This document shows positions 1-5,109 of a stretch of DNA of 5,109 nucleotides, in pieces. The notes under the pieces were generated by a model. That model worked only from the letters and a program-made list of their open reading frames with translations, did not search any database and had not been told where the DNA came from. Position numbers and translations under genes: made by a program. Position 1 is the stretch's first letter. Every line of letters starts with the position of its first letter. The stretch comes from Sphingomonadales bacterium (lineage in GTDB: Bacteria > Pseudomonadota > Alphaproteobacteria > Sphingomonadales > Sphingomonadaceae): NCBI GenBank assembly GCA_017302775.1, contig JAFLDC010000237.1:1-5109 (forward strand), read 5' to 3'.

Positions 1-903
1 GTGATCGGGATCGCCGTGGCCAATGGGCAAGCCGAAGACGAAGTGCTGCGTCTGGCCGCAAGCCTCGAACGAATGAGCGACCATCCGCTTGGCCAGGCCA
101 TCGTCAAGGCAGCACACGACAGGAACCTCAAACTTGGCGAACCCGCCGATGTCGTGCAGCCGGTCGGCAAGGGGATCACTGGATCGGTCGAAGGCCGTGT
201 AGTGATCGTCGGCAAGGCCGATTTCTTCAAGGAACTGGGCCTATCGACTAACGCACTTGCGGCGCGCGCCGATGAATGGCGCGCCAATGGCGCAACGGCC
301 ATATTTCTCGGGATCGATGGGACAGCCGCTGGCGTGATCGCGATTGCCGATCCGATCAAATCCTCTACTCCCAAGGCCTTGGAGGCCCTGGCCAAGGCGG
401 GGGTGCGGGTAATCATGCTCACTGGCGACAACCGCGTCACCGCAGAAGCGATCGGCCGCCGTCTTGGGATCGCGGATATCGAAGCCGATGTCATGCCGGA
501 CCAAAAAAGCGCCGTGGTTCAGAGGCTGCGGGCAGAAGGGCGTGTCGTCGCCATGGCGGGCGATGGAGTGAACGATGCACCGGCTCTGGCTGCCGCCGAT
601 GTCGGGATCGCGATGGGGTCTGGCACCGACGTCGCCATCGAAAGCGCAGGTGTTACGCTGCTTAAGGGCGACCTGACTGGAATAGTGCGCGCACGGCAAC
701 TCAGCCGGGCAACGATGCGCAACATCCGTCAGAACCTGTTCTTTGCCTTTGCCTACAACGTCGCCGGAATTCCGGTCGCGGCCGGGGTGCTCTATCCGCT
801 GTTCGGCCTTCTGCTTTCCCCCATCATTGCGGCGGCAGCAATGGCGCTGTCTTCGGTCAGTGTCATTGGCAACGCACTCAGACTCAAGCGGGTGGAGATC
901 TGA
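1..903 (+). CDS. Copper-exporting P1B-type ATPase, C-terminal part (5' end outside window)
   Basis: Inner-membrane pump that uses ATP to export Cu(I) (possibly Ag(I)) from cytoplasm to periplasm. The visible 300 residues cover most of the nucleotide-binding and phosphorylation domains plus the last two membrane helices. Motifs seen: SDHPL (26-30, the HP motif of P1B ATPases), a glycine motif GKGI (56-59), DPIK (117-120), MLTGDN (139-144) and GDGVNDAPAL (187-196). A hydrophobic C-terminus (about 244-292) carries YN at 252-253 and M281 with SS at 284-285, the pattern of Cu(I) transport-site residues in the last two helices. The phosphorylated Asp motif DKTGTLT, the CPC helix and any N-terminal metal-binding domains are absent because the window begins just downstream of where DKTGTLT should lie. 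The GTG at base 1 is therefore probably an internal codon, not the start. The family is often named copA, actP or ctpA; no symbol is given, to avoid confusion with the oxidase copA here. The next gene starts two bases after the stop. Confidence 0.95.
   Translation: MIGIAVANGQAEDEVLRLAASLERMSDHPLGQAIVKAAHDRNLKLGEPADVVQPVGKGITGSVEGRVVIVGKADFFKELGLSTNALAARADEWRANGATAIFLGIDGTAAGVIAIADPIKSSTPKALEALAKAGVRVIMLTGDNRVTAEAIGRRLGIADIEADVMPDQKSAVVQRLRAEGRVVAMAGDGVNDAPALAAADVGIAMGSGTDVAIESAGVTLLKGDLTGIVRARQLSRATMRNIRQNLFFAFAYNVAGIPVAAGVLYPLFGLLLSPIIAAAAMALSSVSVIGNALRLKRVEI
894..897 (+). promoter_or_regulatory. Ribosome binding site for the DUF2933 gene
   Basis: GGAG lies eight bases before the ATG at 906, within the final codons of the P-type ATPase gene. 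It supports that start and close coupling of the two genes. Confidence 0.6.
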
Positions 904-905
904 CC

Positions 906-1091
906 ATGACTCTCAATCGCCGGTTCGTTTTTGCGCTAGCCTCGCTTGCAGCCATTGCTCTGTTCTACCTGTTCCGCGAGCACTGGACCCATGCTCTCGG
1001 CTTGCTGCCATATGCGATCTTGCTGATTTGTCCGCTCATGCATCTGTTTCACGGCTCGCATGGTCACGGCCATTCGGACCACAAGCCTTGA
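906..1091 (+). CDS. Small DUF2933-type membrane protein with His-rich tail
   Basis: A 61-residue protein with two predicted membrane helices (about residues 7-23 and 31-48). The second ends in CPLMH (42-46), and the tail (49-59) is rich in His: HGSHGHGHSDH. Small size, two helices, the CPLMHLF signature and a His-rich end match my recollection of the DUF2933 family, often found in copper and heavy-metal resistance clusters. Its biochemical role is not established. The Cys, Met and His residues suggest metal binding at the membrane face, which is inference. The ATG lies two bases after the stop of the P-type ATPase, with GGAG at 894-897 inside the ATPase's last codons at a good distance, so the two are very likely co-transcribed and perhaps translationally coupled. 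An accessory to the copper pump is the simplest reading. Confidence 0.85.
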   Translation: MTLNRRFVFALASLAAIALFYLFREHWTHALGLLPYAILLICPLMHLFHGSHGHGHSDHKP

Positions 1092-1113
1092 ACAACGGTC
1101 TGGGCCTTATTCA

Positions 1114-1122
1114 AGAGGGGGG
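1114..1122 (+). promoter_or_regulatory. Strong ribosome binding site for the NTF2-like gene
   Basis: The purine run AGAGGGGGG ends seven bases before the ATG at 1130. It decides the start of the NTF2-like gene: the reading frame is open much further upstream (to about 743), but that extension only shadows the ATPase and DUF2933 genes, whereas this site precedes a clean signal peptide. Confidence 0.7.
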
Positions 1123-1129
1123 TGCTTCC

Positions 1130-1606
1130 ATGAGATCTATGTTGTTTGCGACCAAATCCGCCGTCGCCGTGCTGTCCATTTCGCTGGCCACTGCAGCGAT
1201 CGCGCAGGTGCCGGATCGGCAAGGTCCGGCAGCGGTGCTGGCTGCCTATAAGTCCGCTGTCGAACGGCTCGACATTGCCGGGGTTGAAAGGCTCTTCGCG
1301 CCAGATGCAGTGATCATCGAATCCGGTAAGGTCGAAGGCAATTTCGAAGCCTATCGCGATCATCATCTGGGCCCGGAACTCAAAGAGTTCAAATCCTTCA
1401 CCTACGGTGACTACAAGGTCCAGGTCAGGCTCGAAGGTTTCGTTGCGGTCGCGACCGAAACCTATACCTACCGCATCGTGCTCAAATCCGACGAAGTCAT
1501 CGAACGGGCCGGTGCCGCAACTTCGGTGCTGAAATGGGATGGCCAGTCTTGGCAGATCATCTCAACCCACAGTTCGTCGCGTCGACCGAGAGCTCCGGGC
1601 AAATGA
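1130..1606 (+). CDS. Exported NTF2/SnoaL-like (DUF4440-type) protein
   Basis: A 158-residue protein with a Sec-type signal peptide: positive start (MRSML, K9), a hydrophobic core at about 11-23 and a likely cut after AIA (residue 25). The mature part reads like a small cone-shaped NTF2-like domain. It has an N-terminal helix (PAAVLAAYKSAVERLD, 33-48), the LFAPDAVIIE turn and strand (55-64), a strand pair around YTYRIVLK, and the closing WDGQSWQIISTHSS strand (136-149), typical of SnoaL/DUF4440 proteins. Members of this fold are enzymes or ligand binders; nothing here fixes the ligand. Residues H78, H79 and H147 are possible metal or ligand contacts, which is inference. It starts 38 bases after the DUF2933 gene behind a strong ribosome binding site, so it probably belongs to the same operon. 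Its TGA overlaps the ATG of the nuclease-like gene. Location implies a periplasmic accessory role in copper handling, unproven. Confidence 0.85.
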   Translation: MRSMLFATKSAVAVLSISLATAAIAQVPDRQGPAAVLAAYKSAVERLDIAGVERLFAPDAVIIESGKVEGNFEAYRDHHLGPELKEFKSFTYGDYKVQVRLEGFVAVATETYTYRIVLKSDEVIERAGAATSVLKWDGQSWQIISTHSSSRRPRAPGK

Positions 1607-2892
1607 TGCAAGGCTTGGATCGATCCGGATTGATTCGCAAACTGATCGAGCGCTGGCGCGACGATATCGGCGCCACCTACCAGAGCTGGTTTCTCTGGGA
1701 CGAGCGGATCAAGAATTTTCGTTCGATCCGGCGCGGAATTCAGCAGGTGGTTGCCGAAATAGAAGCCGGTACTTTCGGTGTCGCCTACCGGGGTTCGTCG
1801 CTCGAGACGGTGGTTCATTCGATCGCCGAGCAGCGCCAGATCTTCAAGGGGGCAGACCACGCTTTCCTGTGGAAGCCCAAGCTGCGCATACCCGACATTT
1901 ACGAAAACCCGGTCAACCAACGCGCGTTCGGGCGGCTGCTGCATAACTGTGTCTGCTGCGACACGGCCGAAGACGTCATCACTCACATTCGCGAGATCGA
2001 TAGCCTGAAGGTCAAGGGTCTTGGGCCTGCCGTCGCCAATCTGCTCTATTTCCTTCACCCAACGCTGATACCGCCCTTCAACACGGCCATTGTCAACGGC
2101 TACAATGCGTTGACCGCATCGAATGTAAAGCTGGGTAGCTGGGAACAGTTTCTGGCGATGCGTAGCGGTATTCTCGACCTCAATGACGAGTTTCGCGGCC
2201 TCTTATCGAACGATCTCGGGGCAATCGGTGGCTTGCTGTTCGACATCGGCTCCGGGCGTTATCCCGCACCACCGTCTATCGCCGACGCGGCCGCAGATTG
2301 GTCGGCCCGGCTCGATGCCGTCCGGGAAGAAGCCAAACACTTGTCAAAGGCGCAACTTGTTCGAAATGAGGATGACCGCAGCCACAGCGAGATTCAGGCC
2401 TGGTTGCGGGACCTTGGGCTCGCCCTCGGATTTCGGATCTGGATTGCGGCGAACGATCGGGGGCGGCTGCACAATGGCGTACCCCTTGGACAAGGGTGCC
2501 TGGAGCATCTGCCCGACGATATTGCGACAGCGCCAGGTGCCGACGCGGTGCGGCTGATCGATGTCCTCTGGATCGATCCCGATGCGCCCCGCGTCTGCGC
2601 CGCGTTTGAAGTTGAACACTCGACGTCAATCTATTCGGGGATCGTTCGAATGCTCGACCTGGCTTTGAGCGGCGGCGATCTCGACGGTGTGGCAGACATG
2701 TACCTTGTCGCGCCCGATGCCCGGGAGAAAGATGTTCGTGCCCAAATTTCGCGCCCCGCATTCAGCCGGATTTCAGATCTGAGGATAGCCTATTTGCCCT
2801 ACGGCGACCTGGCATCACACCGTGAGCAAATCGAGCGCTTCGGTTCGGGGATGAAGGCGATCCGCGCCATTGCCAAGCCGCTCTTTGGCTAG
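1603..2892 (+). CDS. HhH-glycosylase-like / PD-(D/E)XK nuclease-like fusion protein
   Basis: A 429-residue protein without signal peptide or membrane helices, so presumably cytoplasmic. Residues 1-220 are mostly helical. They include KGLGPAVANLL (138-148) followed by PPFNTAIVNGYN (157-168), which lines up with the helix-hairpin-helix and catalytic-loop region of HhH-GPD DNA glycosylases (LPGVGRKTANV ... VDTH in endonuclease III). However, the catalytic Lys position is Ala142 and the catalytic Asp position is Asn160. Residues about 255-405 resemble a restriction-endonuclease fold: SHSEIQAWL (E263), LIDVLWID (D320), FEVEHS (E336, E338), then SIYSGIVRMLDL and a MYLVAPDAREKDV strand-helix. This fits a PD-(D/E)XK core with E-x-E in place of E-x-K. 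DNA binding or cleavage is therefore inferred, with the target unknown. The start chosen is the ATG that overlaps the previous stop (ATGA); an ATG at 1606 and a longer start at 1534, which would overlap the NTF2-like gene by 73 bases, are alternatives. It may be an orphan restriction or repair protein. Confidence 0.8.
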   Translation: MMQGLDRSGLIRKLIERWRDDIGATYQSWFLWDERIKNFRSIRRGIQQVVAEIEAGTFGVAYRGSSLETVVHSIAEQRQIFKGADHAFLWKPKLRIPDIYENPVNQRAFGRLLHNCVCCDTAEDVITHIREIDSLKVKGLGPAVANLLYFLHPTLIPPFNTAIVNGYNALTASNVKLGSWEQFLAMRSGILDLNDEFRGLLSNDLGAIGGLLFDIGSGRYPAPPSIADAAADWSARLDAVREEAKHLSKAQLVRNEDDRSHSEIQAWLRDLGLALGFRIWIAANDRGRLHNGVPLGQGCLEHLPDDIATAPGADAVRLIDVLWIDPDAPRVCAAFEVEHSTSIYSGIVRMLDLALSGGDLDGVADMYLVAPDAREKDVRAQISRPAFSRISDLRIAYLPYGDLASHREQIERFGSGMKAIRAIAKPLFG

Positions 2893-3088
2893 CTGCACAG
2901 ACGCTCGGCTATCGAAAAGCAGCTATGATCGCCAAGCAAGCGCAAATGAAAATGCCAAAATTTGAGCGAAGCTATCCAGAGCTGTCGCCGGAGATGATTG
3001 TGGAGTTTTTTCCATCGGTTCGAAGGGGAATGCGCGCGCGCAACGTATAGATAGCTGGCAAGCCAATTTTTTTGAACCCGGACGGACT
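2893..3088. other. Intergenic region, probable control region of copA-copB
   Basis: This 196-base gap is the only sizeable non-coding stretch and is richer in A and T than its neighbours, with T runs at 3006-3011 and 3067-3073 and a perfect 12-base GC-type palindrome (TGCGCGCGCGCA, 3031-3042). A -10-like TATAGA at 3046-3051 has no acceptable -35 at normal spacing, as would be expected of an activator-dependent promoter. I could not identify a CopR-type box or a MerR/CueR-type spacer dyad. A promoter here is inferred from position: the oxidase gene opens a new unit 196 bases after the nuclease-like gene. No convincing terminator for the upstream genes was found. Confidence 0.4.
2925..3050 (+). 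CDS. Possible 41-residue small ORF, unrecognised
   Basis: An ATG-initiated frame of 41 codons ending in TAG lies in the gap before copA. The product would begin MIAKQAQMKMPKFERSYPEL and end in a basic stretch (RRGMRARN). It is soluble-looking, with no signal peptide or membrane helix, and I do not recognise it. The upstream ribosome binding site is weak (AAAGCAG-like). The same frame is open back to about 2826 inside the nuclease-like gene, so this could be chance or a decayed gene end. It would overlap the expected promoter region of copA, which argues against a real gene. Confidence 0.2.
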   Translation: MIAKQAQMKMPKFERSYPELSPEMIVEFFPSVRRGMRARNV

Positions 3089-4942
3089 ATGACCCTCGAC
3101 AGAAGATCTTTTATCGGCGCGGCCGCTGCTGGCGGCGCAACTGCGGCGCTCGTACCATGGTTTCCGGCATGGGCGCAGCCTGTCTCACAGGGGATCACGG
3201 ACCCGATACCCACCGTCTCGGGCACTGACATCAGCCTTCGGATTGCCCGTCAGACAATGCGGGTCGATGGCAAGGTCAGCCGCGCCATTGGGATCAATGG
3301 AACGGTTCCGGCACCGTTGATCCGGCTGCGAGAGGGGCAAAACGTTCGGTTGTCGGTCATGAACGACCTCGACGAGGATAGCTCGATCCACTGGCACGGC
3401 CTCATATTGCCGTTTCAAATGGATGGCGTCCCGGGCGTCAGCTTTCCGGGGATCAAGCCGCGCTCGACCTTCGTTTATGAGTTTCCGGTAGTCCAGTCTG
3501 GGACCTATTGGTACCACAGTCACTCGGGACTTCAGGAGCAACTCGGACACTACGGGCCGATCGTCATCGATCCCAAGGGGGCGGACCCGATTGCCTATGA
3601 TCGCGAGCACGTCGTTGTGCTCTCGGATCATAGCCAGCTCTCCCCCGAAGCGATCTTCCGCAAGCTGAAGGTAAATCCGGGGCACTTCAACATGCAGCGG
3701 CAGACACTGGGGGGCTTGCTGGCCGGAAAGGATCTGCCGCTCAAGGAACGGCTCGACTGGGGCAAGATGCGAATGGATCCCACTGACATCGCCGATGTCA
3801 ACGGATCGACCTATACATTCCTCGTCAACGGTTACGGCCCCAAGGACAATTGGACTGCGCTGTTCCGGCCCGGCGAGCGGGTGCGCCTGCGCATCATCAA
3901 TGCGTCGGCCATGTCAATTTTCAACGTCCGCATCCCAGGGCTTCGTCTGACGATTGTGCAGGCCGACGGGCTCAACGTGCGTCCGGTTGAGGTCGATGAA
4001 TTCCAGATCGCCGTAGCCGAAACCTACGACGTGATCGTTATCCCGAACGAGGATCGCGCTTATACTCTGGCTGCCGAAGCAAACGATCGTTCCGGCATGG
4101 GCCGCGCGACATTGGCTCCGCGCCCGGGCATGATCGCCGAAGTGCCGCCACTGCGCGAACGGCCGCTTGCCAACATGAAAGACATGGGCATGGGCGACAT
4201 GGACATGTCCGGTGGCGCAGCAATGGGTGCGACGTCGGCCGAATGTCTGCCCGAGCATGCGAAGATGGGCCATTGCACGCCATCAGGCAGCGCTGCGGCG
4301 ACTGTTCCTGAGTCAATGTCCGGGATGGATATGCCCGCCGCCGCTGCGCCTGTGGCCGGTGCGATGGCGGGCATGGATCACGGCAGCATGAAAATGCGGG
4401 ACTTTTCGGTCGCGCCGCAAGTCAACAAGAACCCTGGAGTGCAGACCATCTCTCCGATGCCCGCTGACCGCATGGGCGAGCCTGGCCAGGGACTCGATAA
4501 TGTCGGGCATAGGGTGCTGACCTATCACGATCTCGAGTCGCTCGAGCGCAATCCCGATGTTCGCGCGGCCGATCGTTCGCTCGACATTCACCTTACGGGC
4601 AATATGGAGCGGTTCATGTGGTCGTTTGACGGCATGAAGATGTCAGACCACCATGAACCTATTCCGTTTCTCGAAGGCGAGCGGGTTCGGATAAACCTCA
4701 TCAACGATTCGATGATGAGCCATCCAATTCATCTCCATGGCCATTTTTTCGAACTGGTAACTGGCAAAGGCGACCATTCGCCGAGGAAGCACACCGTGCT
4801 AGTTCAGCCCGGAGGCACGGCGAGCTTCGACTTCACTGCGGACGCGGTAGGTGACTGGGCGTTCCATTGCCACCTGCTCTACCATATGCACGCTGGAATG
4901 ATGCGCGTCGTCAGCGTGCGTCCGCGGGGAGTTGCCGCATGA
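3089..4942 (+). CDS. copA: Copper-resistance multicopper oxidase CopA, Tat-exported
   Basis: A 617-residue periplasmic oxidase that should oxidise Cu(I) to Cu(II) with O2 and bind extra copper. The N-terminus is a twin-arginine signal (DRRSFIG at 4-10, hydrophobic stretch, likely cut after AWA at residue 29), so it is exported folded. Three cupredoxin domains are visible: about 45-165, 170-340 and 490-612. All four copper-binding motifs are intact: HWHG (101-104), WYHSHSG (141-147), HPIHLHG (545-551) and HCHLLYHMHAGM (593-604). These give type 1 ligands H545, C594 and H599 with axial M604, and the His set of the trinuclear centre. Between domains 2 and 3 lies a Met/His-rich segment (363-436) with MGMGDMDM, MSGMDM and GMDHGSMKM, typical of PcoA/CopA. 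Length matches the family (about 600). The ATG follows a modest GGACGGAC at 3080-3087 and directly precedes the Tat motif. The stop overlaps the copB start, indicating a copAB operon, usually induced by copper. Confidence 0.97.
   Translation: MTLDRRSFIGAAAAGGATAALVPWFPAWAQPVSQGITDPIPTVSGTDISLRIARQTMRVDGKVSRAIGINGTVPAPLIRLREGQNVRLSVMNDLDEDSSIHWHGLILPFQMDGVPGVSFPGIKPRSTFVYEFPVVQSGTYWYHSHSGLQEQLGHYGPIVIDPKGADPIAYDREHVVVLSDHSQLSPEAIFRKLKVNPGHFNMQRQTLGGLLAGKDLPLKERLDWGKMRMDPTDIADVNGSTYTFLVNGYGPKDNWTALFRPGERVRLRIINASAMSIFNVRIPGLRLTIVQADGLNVRPVEVDEFQIAVAETYDVIVIPNEDRAYTLAAEANDRSGMGRATLAPRPGMIAEVPPLRERPLANMKDMGMGDMDMSGGAAMGATSAECLPEHAKMGHCTPSGSAAATVPESMSGMDMPAAAAPVAGAMAGMDHGSMKMRDFSVAPQVNKNPGVQTISPMPADRMGEPGQGLDNVGHRVLTYHDLESLERNPDVRAADRSLDIHLTGNMERFMWSFDGMKMSDHHEPIPFLEGERVRINLINDSMMSHPIHLHGHFFELVTGKGDHSPRKHTVLVQPGGTASFDFTADAVGDWAFHCHLLYHMHAGMMRVVSVRPRGVAA
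4175..4396 (+). repeat. Met/His-rich copper-binding segment within copA
   Basis: Codons 363-436 of the oxidase encode imperfect repeats of MxxM and GMD(M/H) units (MKDMGMGDMDM, MSGMDM, MAGMDHGSMKM), with two cysteines (C386, C396) and several His between them. In related CopA/PcoA proteins such segments bind several copper ions. The repeats are at protein level and too diverged to be a DNA tandem repeat. Confidence 0.6.
4926..4931 (+). promoter_or_regulatory. Ribosome binding site for copB
   Basis: GGGGAG lies seven bases before the ATG at 4939, inside the last codons of copA. It supports the ATGA-overlap start of copB and coupled translation. Confidence 0.6.
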
Positions 4943-5109
4943 GCGCCTCCCGCCTGCTGCTCGCCAGCATCGCTTCGCTTGGCCTGGCCGTGCCCGCTCA
5001 AGCGCAGTCAATGCAAGGCATGGACCACTCGTCGATGCCGGGCATGCCGAAGCCGGAAACGCCTGCCGCGAAACCCGTACCGCAGCCTTCCGCCGCCCCA
5101 GATGCAATG
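4939..5109 (+). CDS. copB: Copper-resistance outer-membrane protein CopB, N-terminal part (3' end outside window)
   Basis: The first 57 residues of a protein that runs off the right edge. They comprise a Sec signal peptide (R5, hydrophobic core 6-18, likely cut after AQA at residue 22), then a Met/His-rich stretch QGMDHSSMPGM (26-36) and a Pro/Ala-rich linker. This order, directly downstream of and overlapping copA by four bases (ATGA), is that of CopB/PcoB. Those are outer-membrane beta-barrel proteins whose Met-rich N-terminus is thought to collect copper in the periplasm. The barrel domain itself is not in the window, so the call rests on the N-terminus and gene order. A ribosome binding site (GGGGAG) sits at good spacing inside copA. 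Confidence 0.88.
   Translation, partial: MSASRLLLASIASLGLAVPAQAQSMQGMDHSSMPGMPKPETPAAKPVPQPSAAPDAM

Noticed and set aside
241..699. Minus-strand open frames antisense to the ATPase, and similar ones under the other genes
   Set aside because: They lie wholly opposite well-supported genes, give Arg/His-rich products without recognisable domains and are typical shadows in high-GC coding DNA.
743..1129. Long upstream extension of the NTF2-like reading frame
   Set aside because: It overlaps the ATPase and DUF2933 genes in another frame and yields low-complexity Ser/Arg-rich protein; the signal peptide and strong ribosome binding site place the start at 1130.
1534..1602. Upstream ATG giving a 452-residue nuclease-like protein
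   Set aside because: It would overlap the NTF2-like gene by 73 bases; the ATGA overlap at 1603 is the more usual arrangement and the extra 23 residues show no domain features.
2872..2889. GCCAA...TTGGC hairpin at the end of the nuclease-like gene
   Set aside because: Only five base pairs, inside coding sequence and without a following T run; not a convincing terminator.
3031..3042. Perfect palindrome TGCGCGCGCGCA as an operator
   Set aside because: It is simple GC alternation, expected by chance in GC-rich DNA, and matches no operator I know; mentioned only as a feature of the gap.
3055..3073. CTGGCAAGCCA followed by seven T, resembling a terminator
   Set aside because: The stem is only three pairs with a four-base loop, too weak to terminate; more likely chance in an AT-rich leader.

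Overview
The window looks like part of a chromosomal or plasmid copper-resistance island from an alphaproteobacterium, most likely a sphingomonad (Sphingomonas, Novosphingobium, Sphingobium or Erythrobacter type). That assignment rests on high-GC coding sequence, the style of the Tat-exported CopA and CopB pair, and the neighbouring DUF2933 and NTF2-like genes. It is inference, since no rRNA or other marker gene is present. All recognisable genes lie on the + strand, and gaps between them are small.

Layout. Positions 1-903 hold the C-terminal 300 residues of a Cu(I)-exporting P1B-type ATPase cut by the left window edge. Two bases later comes a 61-residue two-helix membrane protein with a histidine-rich tail (DUF2933 type, 906-1091). 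An exported NTF2/SnoaL-like protein follows (1130-1606). Its stop codon overlaps the start of a 429-residue protein (1603-2892) that does not look like a copper gene. That protein has a helix-hairpin-helix, DNA-glycosylase-like N-terminal half and a PD-(D/E)XK-nuclease-like C-terminal half. A 196-base, relatively AT-rich gap (2893-3088) carries a doubtful 41-codon ORF and presumably the control region of the next unit. Next is a full-length periplasmic multicopper oxidase CopA (3089-4942), overlapping by 4 bases the start of an outer-membrane CopB cut by the right edge (4939-5109).

How the genes fit together. The P-type ATPase would export Cu(I) from cytoplasm to periplasm. The multicopper oxidase would oxidise Cu(I) to the less toxic Cu(II) and sequester copper in its Met/His-rich segment, and CopB would handle copper at the outer membrane. 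The DUF2933 and NTF2-like proteins are probable accessories of unknown mechanism.

The odd member is the nuclease-like gene. It is translationally coupled to the NTF2-like gene and appears to be a degenerate HhH-GPD fold, lacking the catalytic Lys and Asp positions, fused to a nuclease with an E-x-E active-site variant. It is the best candidate here for an undescribed function, such as DNA repair or defence cargo carried in a copper island. No tRNA, rRNA, CRISPR array, insertion sequence or metal-responsive regulator gene was seen.
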